Below, in pieces: positions 47,261 through 57,076 of a DNA stretch of 64,000 bases. The translations under genes and the position numbers were made by a program. The notes beneath the pieces are model-generated. The model was not told the origin of the DNA. It made no database searches and saw only the letters and a list, made by a program, of their open reading frames with translations. Position 1 is the first letter of the stretch, and the number at the start of each line of letters is the position of its first letter. Source of the stretch: Hymenolepis diminuta (Eukaryota > Platyhelminthes > Cestoda > Cyclophyllidea > Hymenolepididae); NCBI GenBank assembly GCA_900708905.1, contig CAADRB010000018.1:148821-212820 (forward strand). Reading direction: 5' to 3'.

Positions 47261-49071
47261 TGTTGCCGGTACAATGATTTAAGCCAAGCCAAGTGTTAAT
47301 TTCCTTCATCTACAGGGGAAAGGCTTAAAAAATTCTACTATTAGTTTTGAGGCGTAATGTTTAACCAGACATGGTATCTGCAAAGTGTTATTGTTTTTGC
47401 ATATGTGGCATGAATTTTTAATCGATTGACGCAATTTTAGTGGTTAAGCTCATAACTATATCGATTGTTAGGTATATTTTAAAGTTTTCAAAGGGAATCA
47501 ATTCGTAAAGCGCCACTTTCCTAGCCTTAAGCATGAAATTGCCTTTATTTACAAGATAAATTCAATCTAGAAATAGTAAGATATCTTATTGCAGATCGAA
47601 AACGATAAGATATAATAGAAATGGAAGGAAATAAATGAACATCTTGAATTCTTTTCCCATCTAAAGAAGTAGATTCTTCAGGTTGTATTCTTTTTCAGAT
47701 TTTAATAACTCGGAATCGGTTCATCACTTAAAGCAGATTAGACTAGTATATATTGTAGATGACATGATTCCCACTGCTTTAGAGGTCCATTCTCTCAAAA
47801 CAAACGTTATGCAGTGAGATATGGGAGTCTTTTAGTGAAAAGTTGATCATATTTTTTGTGATGAACATTCTGCAAGGACGCTGATAAACAAAGCAAGTTC
47901 AGGTTTTGTCTGGGAATGGGTAATTCCCATCGGTAGTTTCTCAGTTACCCTTCAGCTTTATCAATATGTGAGTGCTCGCCACTCCTGACAATTTGACAAT
48001 TAACAGGGCAAAAAATGATCTTTTATCTTGATGTGTTTTGATCCTCAAATATCTGTGATATGAAGAGGAATTGTAGTCGTATGTATATAGTCTCCGCTGA
48101 ATTATAAAATATCTTGAAACAATTGCGTTTCTATCTTATCTCACTCGTCGGGCCAGAGTCAACTGCAGCCTACGTAATAACCAAATCCAAATTTGGTGAC
48201 AGAAACTGTACCTTGCAAAACGGTCCATCAGTACCTCCTCATTTGTTAACAGTAGGTAACACCATGGGATAATTTTCCAATGTGAATACATGCCAACTGC
48301 AGTTTATGTTCAGTAACATGAGGTATTCTATCCTTAATTAGTATTTCACCCTCCAATTTTTGAAAAATGCTTCATTGTTGTCACACTTGATTTTTGGATT
48401 TTTCAATTTAGCTAATTAAGAATCTAATATCAGTTTCCTCAATATAACATCTAAGCAATGAAGTCATACTCCTTCACCTTCGTGTTTCCGGTCAAAGTTT
48501 TGCGTTTTGTTTTTAGCTCTGCGCTAATGCAGTCTTTCTTAACTAAATCGGATTTAGTAAATTTCCATGTAATATTATACATTTTTTGTTCACTATGACA
48601 TCGATCAAATATAGGACTATGCTGTATTTTATAAAACCCAATTATTAAACATTAAATTATGTACATTCGGCAAATAGTTTATGAACAATTTTTATGAGTT
48701 TTCAATAATAAAAACAATGAAATTATTAATGCCAAATGTTTATTTCAGTGAAATTAGTTTAACGTTGGACTGAAGTTACTTAACTTATTACAAGCTGTAA
48801 ACAGACTATTAACAAATTAATAACTTATATACGAATAAAAGGCTCAGAATTACTTAATCATTTTACAAAACAATTCTTTTGCTACGACCAACAAAGTATG
48901 CGTCCAACTTCTAACTGGAATTTCGACAATATTAGGCTGCTAATTGAAAGTATGGGAGAGCTAAGACAATTTCGGAAACAATTACCTGTCAGGTTCCATT
49001 TATTCTTTAAGTTAGACGTTTATAGTCCAGATAAATACTTATTTGGTGTTTACAGAAATGGATCTTATTTA
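47261..49071. other. Intergenic, no gene recognised
   Basis: AT-rich sequence upstream of the gypsy fragment. A 5' LTR might lie here but I could not delimit one. No supported gene. Confidence 0.45.
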
Positions 49072-49147
49072 ATAGTGACGCAGCGGTCACCATGTTCGTC
49101 TGAGAAACCGGAGGTTATGGGTTCGACGCCCGTCTGTGTGTGCCCAG
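49072..49147 (+). tRNA. tRNA-like sequence, likely tRNA pseudogene or SINE head
   Basis: Internal RNA polymerase III boxes are visible: an A-box-like GTGACGCAGCGGTCAC that folds as a 4-bp D-arm, and a B box GGTTCGACGCC within a T-arm ATGGG-TTCGACG-CCCGT. The anticodon arm pairs poorly and the 5' flank does not pair with CTGTGTG to form an acceptor stem. It is therefore probably not a functional tRNA but a tRNA-derived repeat. The short plus-strand open frame overlapping it is not supported as a gene. Confidence 0.4.
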
Positions 49148-49791
49148 TGAGCGGAATAGGCGACCCCACCGATTAAGTCTGGGTAATAAACAGGTGATAG
49201 AATTCAAGTTTCTCGTCATGGTGGTTTTATGATGTCCAAGATGAGTATTTCAGTAATATTTTCTAAATTGCTTGAGAGTTTAAGTTTAAACCCCAAAATA
49301 TTACCAGACAACCAATCGGAATTGAAGTCATCCAATAAGTCCAATATAACCATCAGAGTGAAATATAAGCAGAGAGGTAATATTTGGATTGGATTACTAT
49401 TAACTTGAAATACTTTTAATATCAAATGGAATTCCAGTAATTGGGCTTGAATATATCACACTTTGGAATCCAATCTGTTGTCTTCAGTTGTATATTTAAA
49501 TAAAATGCATAATTTTCGAAATAATTCATGGAATTGTATACATTTTATTTAAGTATTTCTCACTTATATAAGTATCCTGTTTCTACGCTTAAATTCAAAC
49601 ATCCATATTCCCAGTGTGATATTTTCCGTAACCTGGAAAACATGCACTTAATTTTATAATACAATTAATAGGTGTCAAATGCGTTCCAGTAAACAGAAGT
49701 CAATTGAAAATGACAGCAATGATAAAAGTAACTGATTTTGACTGAATGTTTGGAGTCCCAACTCCCCTTAATTAATCAAAGTCGGATGGGC

Positions 49792-49800
49792 TATATATAA
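49792..49800 (+). promoter_or_regulatory. TATA box of the eight-cysteine pseudogene
   Basis: TATATATAA 29 bases before the ATG of the pseudogene, in a position similar to the TATA boxes of the intact family members. Confidence 0.4.
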
Positions 49801-49820
49801 CATACCATTTACCATTTATA

Positions 49821-50142
49821 ATGTATTGCGGAATGTTACACACACTTTCAACATGTTCTATCCTTTTGGTAGGTATTCTTGGACCAGAAACTAATTGTGA
49901 GGGAGCTCCTAACTCGAATACACTTCGTCGTTTCAAGATATGCATCGATCGATGCTCTGTGTTCAACATGGATTGCAAAGCGCGATAAAAGCTCTTTGGG
50001 ACAACTACTCCAACAAACGGGTGTTAACGAGGTGTCACTTGAAAAGGTGTTGTCTAAAAAACGGAAACTTAGAAGACGGCTGCTCTTGTGATAGTTTCGC
50101 TACCTATGCCAGGATCAATGTAGAGCTATGCTCTGGGGGTAA
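49821..50142 (+). pseudogene. Degraded copy of the eight-cysteine secreted protein family
   Basis: Begins with an ATG and a hydrophobic leader (MYCGMLHTLSTCSILLVGIL), then the family start C-x3-C-x6-C as CIDRCSVFNMDC. A TAA follows within four codons. Reading continues in another frame as LWDNYSNKRVLTRCHLKRCC and DSFATYARIN, with CC in place and the next cysteine replaced by tyrosine. One base is missing just before the exon-end GGGG/GTAAGT, although the splice donor survives. No convincing second exon was found downstream. At least one premature stop and two frame changes make this a pseudogene. It lies about 1.6 kb upstream of the intact plus-strand gene, in the same orientation. Confidence 0.8.
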
Positions 50143-51694
50143 GTCTCGATTATATTTTTTTCAACGATTAGGCATTGGACTAAAGGATCATTGAAAATAA
50201 AAGTCTTTTATCAAATTCGAATGCTGAAATGCACGTTATTCAATACATTGTGCAATGCGTAGACTAAGTGAATGTAGACAATTTTTATGACTCTTCATTT
50301 AATTCTTTCACGACCATGAAAACATCACGAGTTCCAATCTGCTAGGATTCCGTTTGATTAGAAAAGTAGACCTTAAAAATCAGATAGTCCCAAATCAGAA
50401 AAATTAATGTGCTATAGATATAATTTTGTTAAGAACTGAAAGAAATAAATAAATCCTGGCCCACTATTTGCCGCCCAATAATGAATAGTAGAGTAAGCTG
50501 TTTCTTCTACGAAAAGATTTAAAATACATTACGTTTCCGATTAGATAGAGGTTCGTCACTCTTCGTCCTTTACATTTTTTAGTTTGAGGTGTTTGAAGAA
50601 CCCCAGAAGCCAAATTGTATAGAATGCTGATTATTTCAATCAAGAAGAAATTCATTTAGATGTAATCATTTCTTTCTACAATTGAATATTTGTTAAGTTT
50701 ATCCGTAAAGTTTCTCATACGTCTCTCCAAATACAATCTTACAAATTGTGTGTTAAGCGTCGCACTGTAATTATAATAAAATTATTCAATTTTAAGTCGT
50801 TGGAGAGTAAAGTTACATTTCATTCGTTACTAAATTATTTTATAATCACTAATTAAAGAGAATTCATACTATTCTTCTGAAAAGGTCATCAGGTTTTTAA
50901 ATCACAGTTTAACCATGTTCTATTGCTGATTAATATTAAAATGATTTAATTTACTCCTACACTACATACTAGTAAAAGATATAAAATTATCATGAAAGTA
51001 TAAAATATGGTGCGAGATAACACATTATTTACATAACGTTTTATTACCAAATTCGATTCGTACGTAAGCATTTGCACACAGCTCCTCAATCTCTCCGTCT
51101 CCTTTGTCAAAACTGTGGTCTTATATTTGCATCACACTTCTTGAAGCTCTTTGCATTGATCATGGCATGTACTTTTTATGCATATATTGAATCTTTAAGA
51201 ACCTTTGGGCGGGAAAACTTCATGTTAGAACGTTCTTGAAAATTAAAATTTTTAAGCTCATTGCGAGGAGTTACTTTTCGTTCACCTCGTAATGTATTCA
51301 TGCACATGGACATAAATGTCGATGGTACAGTATTCGTGAATATTGGCAGCATTTGAAATGGTTTTAAATATTATGAAATGCATAAAAACTATAGTCAGTG
51401 ATAATCTCTATACTCGTTTAATGATGGACATGAACCATTAAGGAATCTTCCCTTTATTGCCTGGCTTTTTTCACTTTTTTCAACTTTTAAATAGTTTTAA
51501 TGGGATTTTAAGGATAATATCTATAATGTTGTTTCATAAAATCAATTAAATACTAGATTATGCTTAAATATAATTCGAATTTTGTATTGAACGTCATTAA
51601 TAGCCAAAGTAAACAGTTCTTCGTCCGATTAAGAGCTCCTTCATGTGAAATTCGGTACTTACCCTACAGTGCGCACATTGATTATCCACGTTTA
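50143..51694. other. Intergenic, no gene recognised
   Basis: Between the pseudogene and the intact plus-strand family member. A search for an exon encoding a KKH-type tail gave no convincing hit. Confidence 0.45.
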
Positions 51695-51702
51695 TATAAA
51701 TA
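51695..51702 (+). promoter_or_regulatory. TATA box of eight-cysteine gene 1
   Basis: TATAAATA 92 bases before the ATG. The same octamer precedes gene 2 of the cluster. Confidence 0.5.
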
Positions 51703-51786
51703 CTGCTTATCACTAACACACCATTGTGCGCAGAACCCGGAATATTTAAAAGGCTGACTGAGACAGACTTTAATTCCTCAGACATC

Positions 51787-52929
51787 ATGGCCAAACAACT
51801 AATTCTCTACCTATCAGTTGGTGTATTCGTCTTTCTCTTGATCAATTTGACGACAGTCTCAGGTCAAGGAACTACGCGATCCCAAAGATTCCAAGCCTGT
51901 GTTAAGAAGTGCTCTGAAATGGGTGGAGTTTGTAATGACCAAGTTAAGGATCTGTGGATGGAGTTTCTCAAGAATAAAAAAGAAATTACGCGTCATTTAA
52001 GAAAATGTTGCTTACGAAATGAAAAAAGGCAAGACGTGAGCCCTGACGATAGTTTTGCTACCTGTGTTAGAATTAATTGTGGTGCTGCTCTTTGGGGGTA
52101 GGTTTCGATAAAATAAAAATTATTTATTATTTAATTGTTATAATTTATTAAATATTGTTAAAATTTTTGCGTTCATCTATTAACATTTACAATTTCCTCT
52201 TAACATTGAATTAAGAATTTATAATCGAAATAATTTTCATACTACAATCTCTTTCCCATTAATCGTACTATTCATATTATTCTTTAATCTGTTAACTTGA
52301 ATTTAAAATGGCAATCATTATATGATAATTAAAACCTACTTTATAGTTATTTGTTATTATTAATTACACTCATTGAACAAATCAGATTTCCGAAACTTGA
52401 CAAGAAACCGTCGTATCCATAATTAGACTTTCACACATGCCGCAAGTTTGATATTTGAGGCTAATGATTAATGCAAAGTACTCTTTAGGTGTTCATTCAC
52501 AAAATGGACCGTCTTTTCTAGATTCTAACAGTTCCTACTAATTTCAAAGGCACTCTAGAGTGTTGAGAATGTTAAATATGATGTTTGCCTTATTATTTCC
52601 TTAATTTATTCATTACTTGTAAGTCGTCCTGACTGAAGAACTTACACTATGCCAACATTTTCTTCCCTATTTGTATTTCGACTCCGTACCTTTTCAGACG
52701 TCCATAAATATTTCACGATTAGGACGGAAATCTTACTTTCCAGCTTTTGTAATAGCAGCTTTATGTTAATCAATATTTACATATTAATTAACTAATTACT
52801 GTACAATCGTATTCTTCCACTATTTTATAAATTTTTTAAATTTATTTTAGATGCCAAATGATAAAGAAACACTCCGGATTCTTGTCACAAGATGAAAAAG
52901 AGCACTTGAAGGAAGGTGCTCATGATTAA
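51787..52929 (+). CDS. Secreted eight-cysteine protein, gene 1
   Basis: Two exons, 51787-52097 and 52851-52929, joined in phase 2 (GG/A), about 129 residues. If the donor GTAGGT is overlooked, exon 1 runs straight into a TAG and looks like a complete short gene. A signal peptide covers residues 1-27 (hydrophobic core VGVFVFLLINL, then VSGQG). The mature part has eight cysteines spaced C-x3-C-x6-C-x24-CC-x17-C-x4-C-x6-C. Also conserved are LW in the long helix, DSFATC near residue 93, and after the intron CQMIKKHSGFLSQDEKEHL. The predicted fold is helical and disulfide-linked, secreted from the producing cell. I do not recognise the family. It differs from saposins, which have six cysteines in other spacing, and from Kunitz domains. 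Tail to tail with gene 2, 191 bases apart. Confidence 0.8.
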
Positions 52930-53120
52930 AGCCCTAATTTCCAATTCCACCACTTTACTAAACTAAATACAAATTCCTTTAGTATTCTCCTTCTTCAAGT
53001 ATTTTCCTACGTGTTGATTTGTTCCATTTAGAAAAGCCTCAATGAGTAACAAGAGCAAGTTTTTATTTGAAAACTTAAATAGAGGATTATAAAGGATAGA
53101 CTCGGCAAAAGGTTGTATTT

Positions 53121-55291
53121 TCAGCCGCTTTTCATATTGGCCTTTTCTTCTTCGGACAAAAACCCTTCGTGTTTTCTCACGATTTTGCATCTGCATGGCA
53201 AAAGTTAAAATAAGATGTTTAAATTTGGCGAAATCCAGATAAACTCCCAGGTCTTCCAGGAGTACTAGTTTTCTAAGCTACATCTAACCGGAAAATGTGA
53301 AATCTAACTAAAAATCTCCCTTCAACTGCAATTAAAACTGATCTGGTCCTTTTAAATACGGACCTGATGTAAATGATTATAGCTGAAATGCATTCTCAAC
53401 ATTTTGAAAAACAGCGGATGTCGGCAATGAGAGAGACACATTTGAATTTGTTTATGCTTACATTTTGAGCCTAAAATAAATAATGTCCAGTGTTCAAGCT
53501 AACTTCGTGGTTCGTTGGTGTGTTTACGTCATTTATGAACGGGTATGCGCAATGAAGAATCCTGGCATTTTTCAGGACAAACCTAAATTCAGAGCCTGAT
53601 GTCATAAATTAATTTCAGTTTCAAATTATGAATTATGAAAACTTTTTACACCATGGAAATATAAATTGCGCTCAATATCCAGCTAAAAATATTTATAGCC
53701 ATTACTTTGAGAAATACGAATATTCCTAAGTTCGGCGCTGCCAGCTTCAAGGGTTTCTAATATTACTTATGCCCCAATAAGTCGAGTGAAAGCAGTGAGT
53801 TAGCTTAATCCCAATATGTGAGTATAAATTTACTTTAAAACATACATTTAAATCATTACAAATACGGAAAAAATGATAATGGCGATTAAGATATCGATGA
53901 ATTGAAAATAGTTCATGGTTATTAATCTATTACGCAACACTCAAGTTATATCAAAACATTGGAAAAACGAAGACAAATTATGAAGCTTCGATGAATATAT
54001 TCGATAGCCTGGGTTCCTTAAGAAGGTGTGTTACTTAATGATAGGTGACTTCTGCTCATTTGAGGGGAATTCTATGGATTTTCAGGTTATTATTCTTCGG
54101 TAATATTTGTACCATAAACTAGACTACGCATATATGTTAATTGTGAAACAAAATCTTGGGAATGGCTAAGACCAGTCAAGTGCTGCTGAATTACTAGTAA
54201 GTGGTGTCTGAGAAAGTAAAAAAATATCAGGGCCGAACTCGTGCATCTTAATAAGAGTGAACATTCAACGATACAAGGTAGAACAATTGGTACGATGTGT
54301 GTTGCTTTAGAGGAGCCGCCATTATCAAATATCAGTTGGTGGCTAATAAAATAATGCATTAATTGTGGTAAATAATAAATATCACGGAGTTCTAACAGCT
54401 TTTGTATCGTTTTTCGGATTACTGACAACTTCCGAGGAGCGAGCTAAAGACAAAACAATCTTCATTGAAAAATACAAAACACGAAAATGACCCACAAACA
54501 AATTATTGCCCATTGAAAATGCAAAAGTTGAATATCTAAATAAGAAAATCGAAATTCTCGTTAGAAATTATCTTATCATTTAGTAAACTCGAATTAAATG
54601 CCTTATTATTCGAAAACTATACCCCCCATTGTACAGATCAGCAAGTAAGTGGACTTGCCATGAATGTACACATATTCCACAGATTTCGAAATTTTGTAAT
54701 GCATATCAAAACTTATGAAAATAAATATTTAGTTAATGGTCCGTGTGTAGTATAAATTTATGAAAAGTGTGTATGTTAACAACGAAAAAATATTCTACTT
54801 ATTAATATCAGTAAATATTGCCTTTCATTTCTTTCTAAATGATGAATTTGAGTTTTACAATAATTTAATTGTGCATTCTGTGTCTTAGAATTATGTAAGT
54901 AGCGATGTTTTTCACAAATAATCTAGAAAAAAAGTTATGCCGATAGGAAGCATTAATAAAACATAAATTTTTTTGAGATACTTAGAAATGCTTACCCATA
55001 GAGCTGGGAGCCACAACTAACTTTTGTACAAGCAGCAAAACTATCCGTTCCTAGGGCACCCTCCTTCTTTTCATTCTTCAGGCAACAAGTGTTCACAATT
55101 TCGAAGATCTTTTTTCTATTCTTAAAGAAATTCTCCCACAGACCATTAGCTTTCTGCAAACACCCTTCATATTGATCGGAACACTTTTTGATACAAGTAT
55201 CAAACTCCTCTTTACTCAAGGTCTGAGACCTTACGGCTCCGAAACGTAGCCCCACACCGCATACAAGTGCTAGTAGAACAAGAGATCTCAT
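53121..55291 (-). CDS. Secreted eight-cysteine protein, gene 2
   Basis: Two exons on the minus strand: 54996-55291 and 53121-53190, separated by a 1.8-kb intron, phase 2, about 121 residues. A short leader ending near AVRSQ is followed by the same cysteine spacing as gene 1 (C-x3-C-x6-C-x24-CC-x17-C-x4-C-x6-C). Shared motifs are LQKANGLWENFF, CCLKNEKK, DSFAAC and, in exon 2, CKIVRKHEGFLSEEEK. Exon 2 was found because its translation after a CAG acceptor matches the second exons of genes 1 and 3. The last residues are shorter than in the others. LQKANGLW is identical to gene 3, so genes 2 and 3 are closest to each other. Function unknown; secretion is inferred from the leader. Confidence 0.8.
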
Positions 55292-55324
55292 CGATGGAAA
55301 AAATAATTAGGTTACTATCGGGTG

Positions 55325-55332
55325 TATTTATA
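55325..55332 (-). promoter_or_regulatory. TATA box of eight-cysteine gene 2
   Basis: TATAAATA on the minus strand 33 bases before the ATG, the same octamer as upstream of gene 1. Confidence 0.5.
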
Positions 55333-55660
55333 TGGTTAAAATGATCACACTTTAGTTGACTTCCTCATCGGTCACATCAAAGAATTCGTAATTTAACGAC
55401 GTCAACCGGACATACAAATATCGTATGTTGCTGTAAGTTAGCACAAGATACAATTTCACTTTAACTGAGATAGACCTATAAAGTACAAGGTATTCCCATG
55501 AAAGTTTTTTAATAATTGAATAAATATTACAGTGGTTTACAGTAGTGCATTAAGAATTGTTTACTAGTAGTGTCGAAATGAAAAGAAGTACTGTCTGGAC
55601 AGTAGCAAGAGCATATTTATTTCGCTACAAGTTTTTAAAATGGGTTAAAATGGAAGGACA

Positions 55661-57041
55661 TTAACGAGGAATAGTGTAGTTTCCATATAGCATCTCCTCC
55701 TCAAGATGCCTGCGTTCTGAGTCTGAGATTTCGCCCCAGTGTTTCTTCCGAATTTCACATCTAAAGTAAATTAAAATATATTGTAATAAATTTCTCTTTA
55801 AATGTCTCTATTTGTTTATATTTTCTTATTCAGAAGAATGGGCTTCAGAAGCCCATTAAGGAAAACATTAATGATATTTGTCTTCGGTAGTGGTGAAGTA
55901 TCTTCTTTGTTGGTCAGAATTAACCAATGCGGCTGGCCCTAACATCATGCAATGGGTACAGAGGCTCATCAATCTCGTGAGGTCTTTGCAGACGGGCATG
56001 ATGACCACTACGTCACTGACACAAAATTTACCTGTCCATAACAGTTATGCCTAGTTAGAGGATTATTAATCATTAATAAAACTTCATTTCAAACCTAGAA
56101 CTGGAAATAAAGACTGAAAACAACATCGTATTAGGAGAACGAATTAAACATAAGAATGCACAACTTTCAAATTTTAGTACAATGAAGACAGAGCTCTGCG
56201 AAAAATTAACCTGTCTACGTTTGGCATTCTCTTTCATCTTTAAGTCCTAATTCTTGATTTTGAAGGTTATGAGCATATACGTGATACCAATAAACCATTT
56301 ACGAATTAGCTAGCAGTATAAACTAACTTTAAATCAATGCCATTTGTCATGACCTAGTTACCTATGATGCCAAAAGATAATAATTATTCCATTACTACTT
56401 CTTCCATTACCTTAAAAATCATTGTGCCGGATACAATCTTCCTGTTTTTTGTACAAACGGACATTTACTTTCATATAATTACCCAAAATTAAAGGTTGCT
56501 CAACAAAATGAGGGGAACATGTTGCCATGAATAAAACTATTAGAAGCAAACCTTACAATATGAAAATGGAAGATGTCAAAATGCAGAAATGGTAATCACA
56601 AAGACCTGCAGAGCACTTTCTTCAATGTAAAATAATGTGAAAGCTATACGTCATAATGCTAAATTCGTATTATCGGTACGATTTTTAAACACTTAAACTT
56701 ATTATTACCATTTAGAAGAAAATAATTTACAGGCACATTGTTTTAACTCACCCCCAAAGGCTGGCCTTACACCGAATCCTCGCACAAGCACTGAAGCTAT
56801 CGGTTTCAGCTGCCCTCTGTGAAGTTGCTCTGAAGAGACAACACTTATTTGCAATTTTTCTTATAATATCCATATTATTGTAGAAATCTCTCCACAACCC
56901 ATTCGCTTTCTGAAGACAATCTCGATAACGTTGGCTGCAGATCACAAGACATGCCTCAAATCTATCTGACTCTATAACTCCTGCTGATGAAAAAAAGATT
57001 AGGTTGAGAAGAAGTAGTACGAGGGGCGCCTGTGAAGCCAT
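55661..57041 (-). CDS. Secreted eight-cysteine protein, gene 3
   Basis: Two minus-strand exons, 56752-57041 and 55661-55760, phase 2 intron of 991 bases, about 129 residues. The signal peptide is residues 1-20 (PLVLLLLNLIFFSSAG). The mature part keeps the family spacing exactly: CLVICSQRYRDC, then LQKANGLW, CC, DSFSAC, C and, after the junction, CEIRKKHWGEISDSERRHL. The C-terminus extends to GNYTIPR, with a possible N-glycosylation site NYT. The loop after CC diverges strongly from genes 1 and 2 (FRATSQRAAE), which may mark functional difference. A TATA-like CTATAAGT lies about 30 bases before the ATG. Unknown function. Confidence 0.8.
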
Positions 57042-57068
57042 TTGATGAAGAACTAAGATGAGAATTCA

Positions 57069-57076
57069 ACTTATAG
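57069..57076 (-). promoter_or_regulatory. TATA-like element of eight-cysteine gene 3
   Basis: CTATAAGT on the minus strand, 27 bases before the ATG, comparable to the TATAAATA boxes of genes 1 and 2. Confidence 0.35.

Noticed and set aside
50655..50700. Possible second exon for the pseudogene (after the acceptor near 50659)
   Set aside because: It begins with TGT in the right phase but has no KKH/S..E motif and soon stops. Considered chance.
54090..54428. 112-codon minus-strand frame
   Set aside because: Tested as the second exon of eight-cysteine gene 2 via the acceptor near 54247. Its translation lacks the KH-x-G motif, and the real exon is at 53121-53190.
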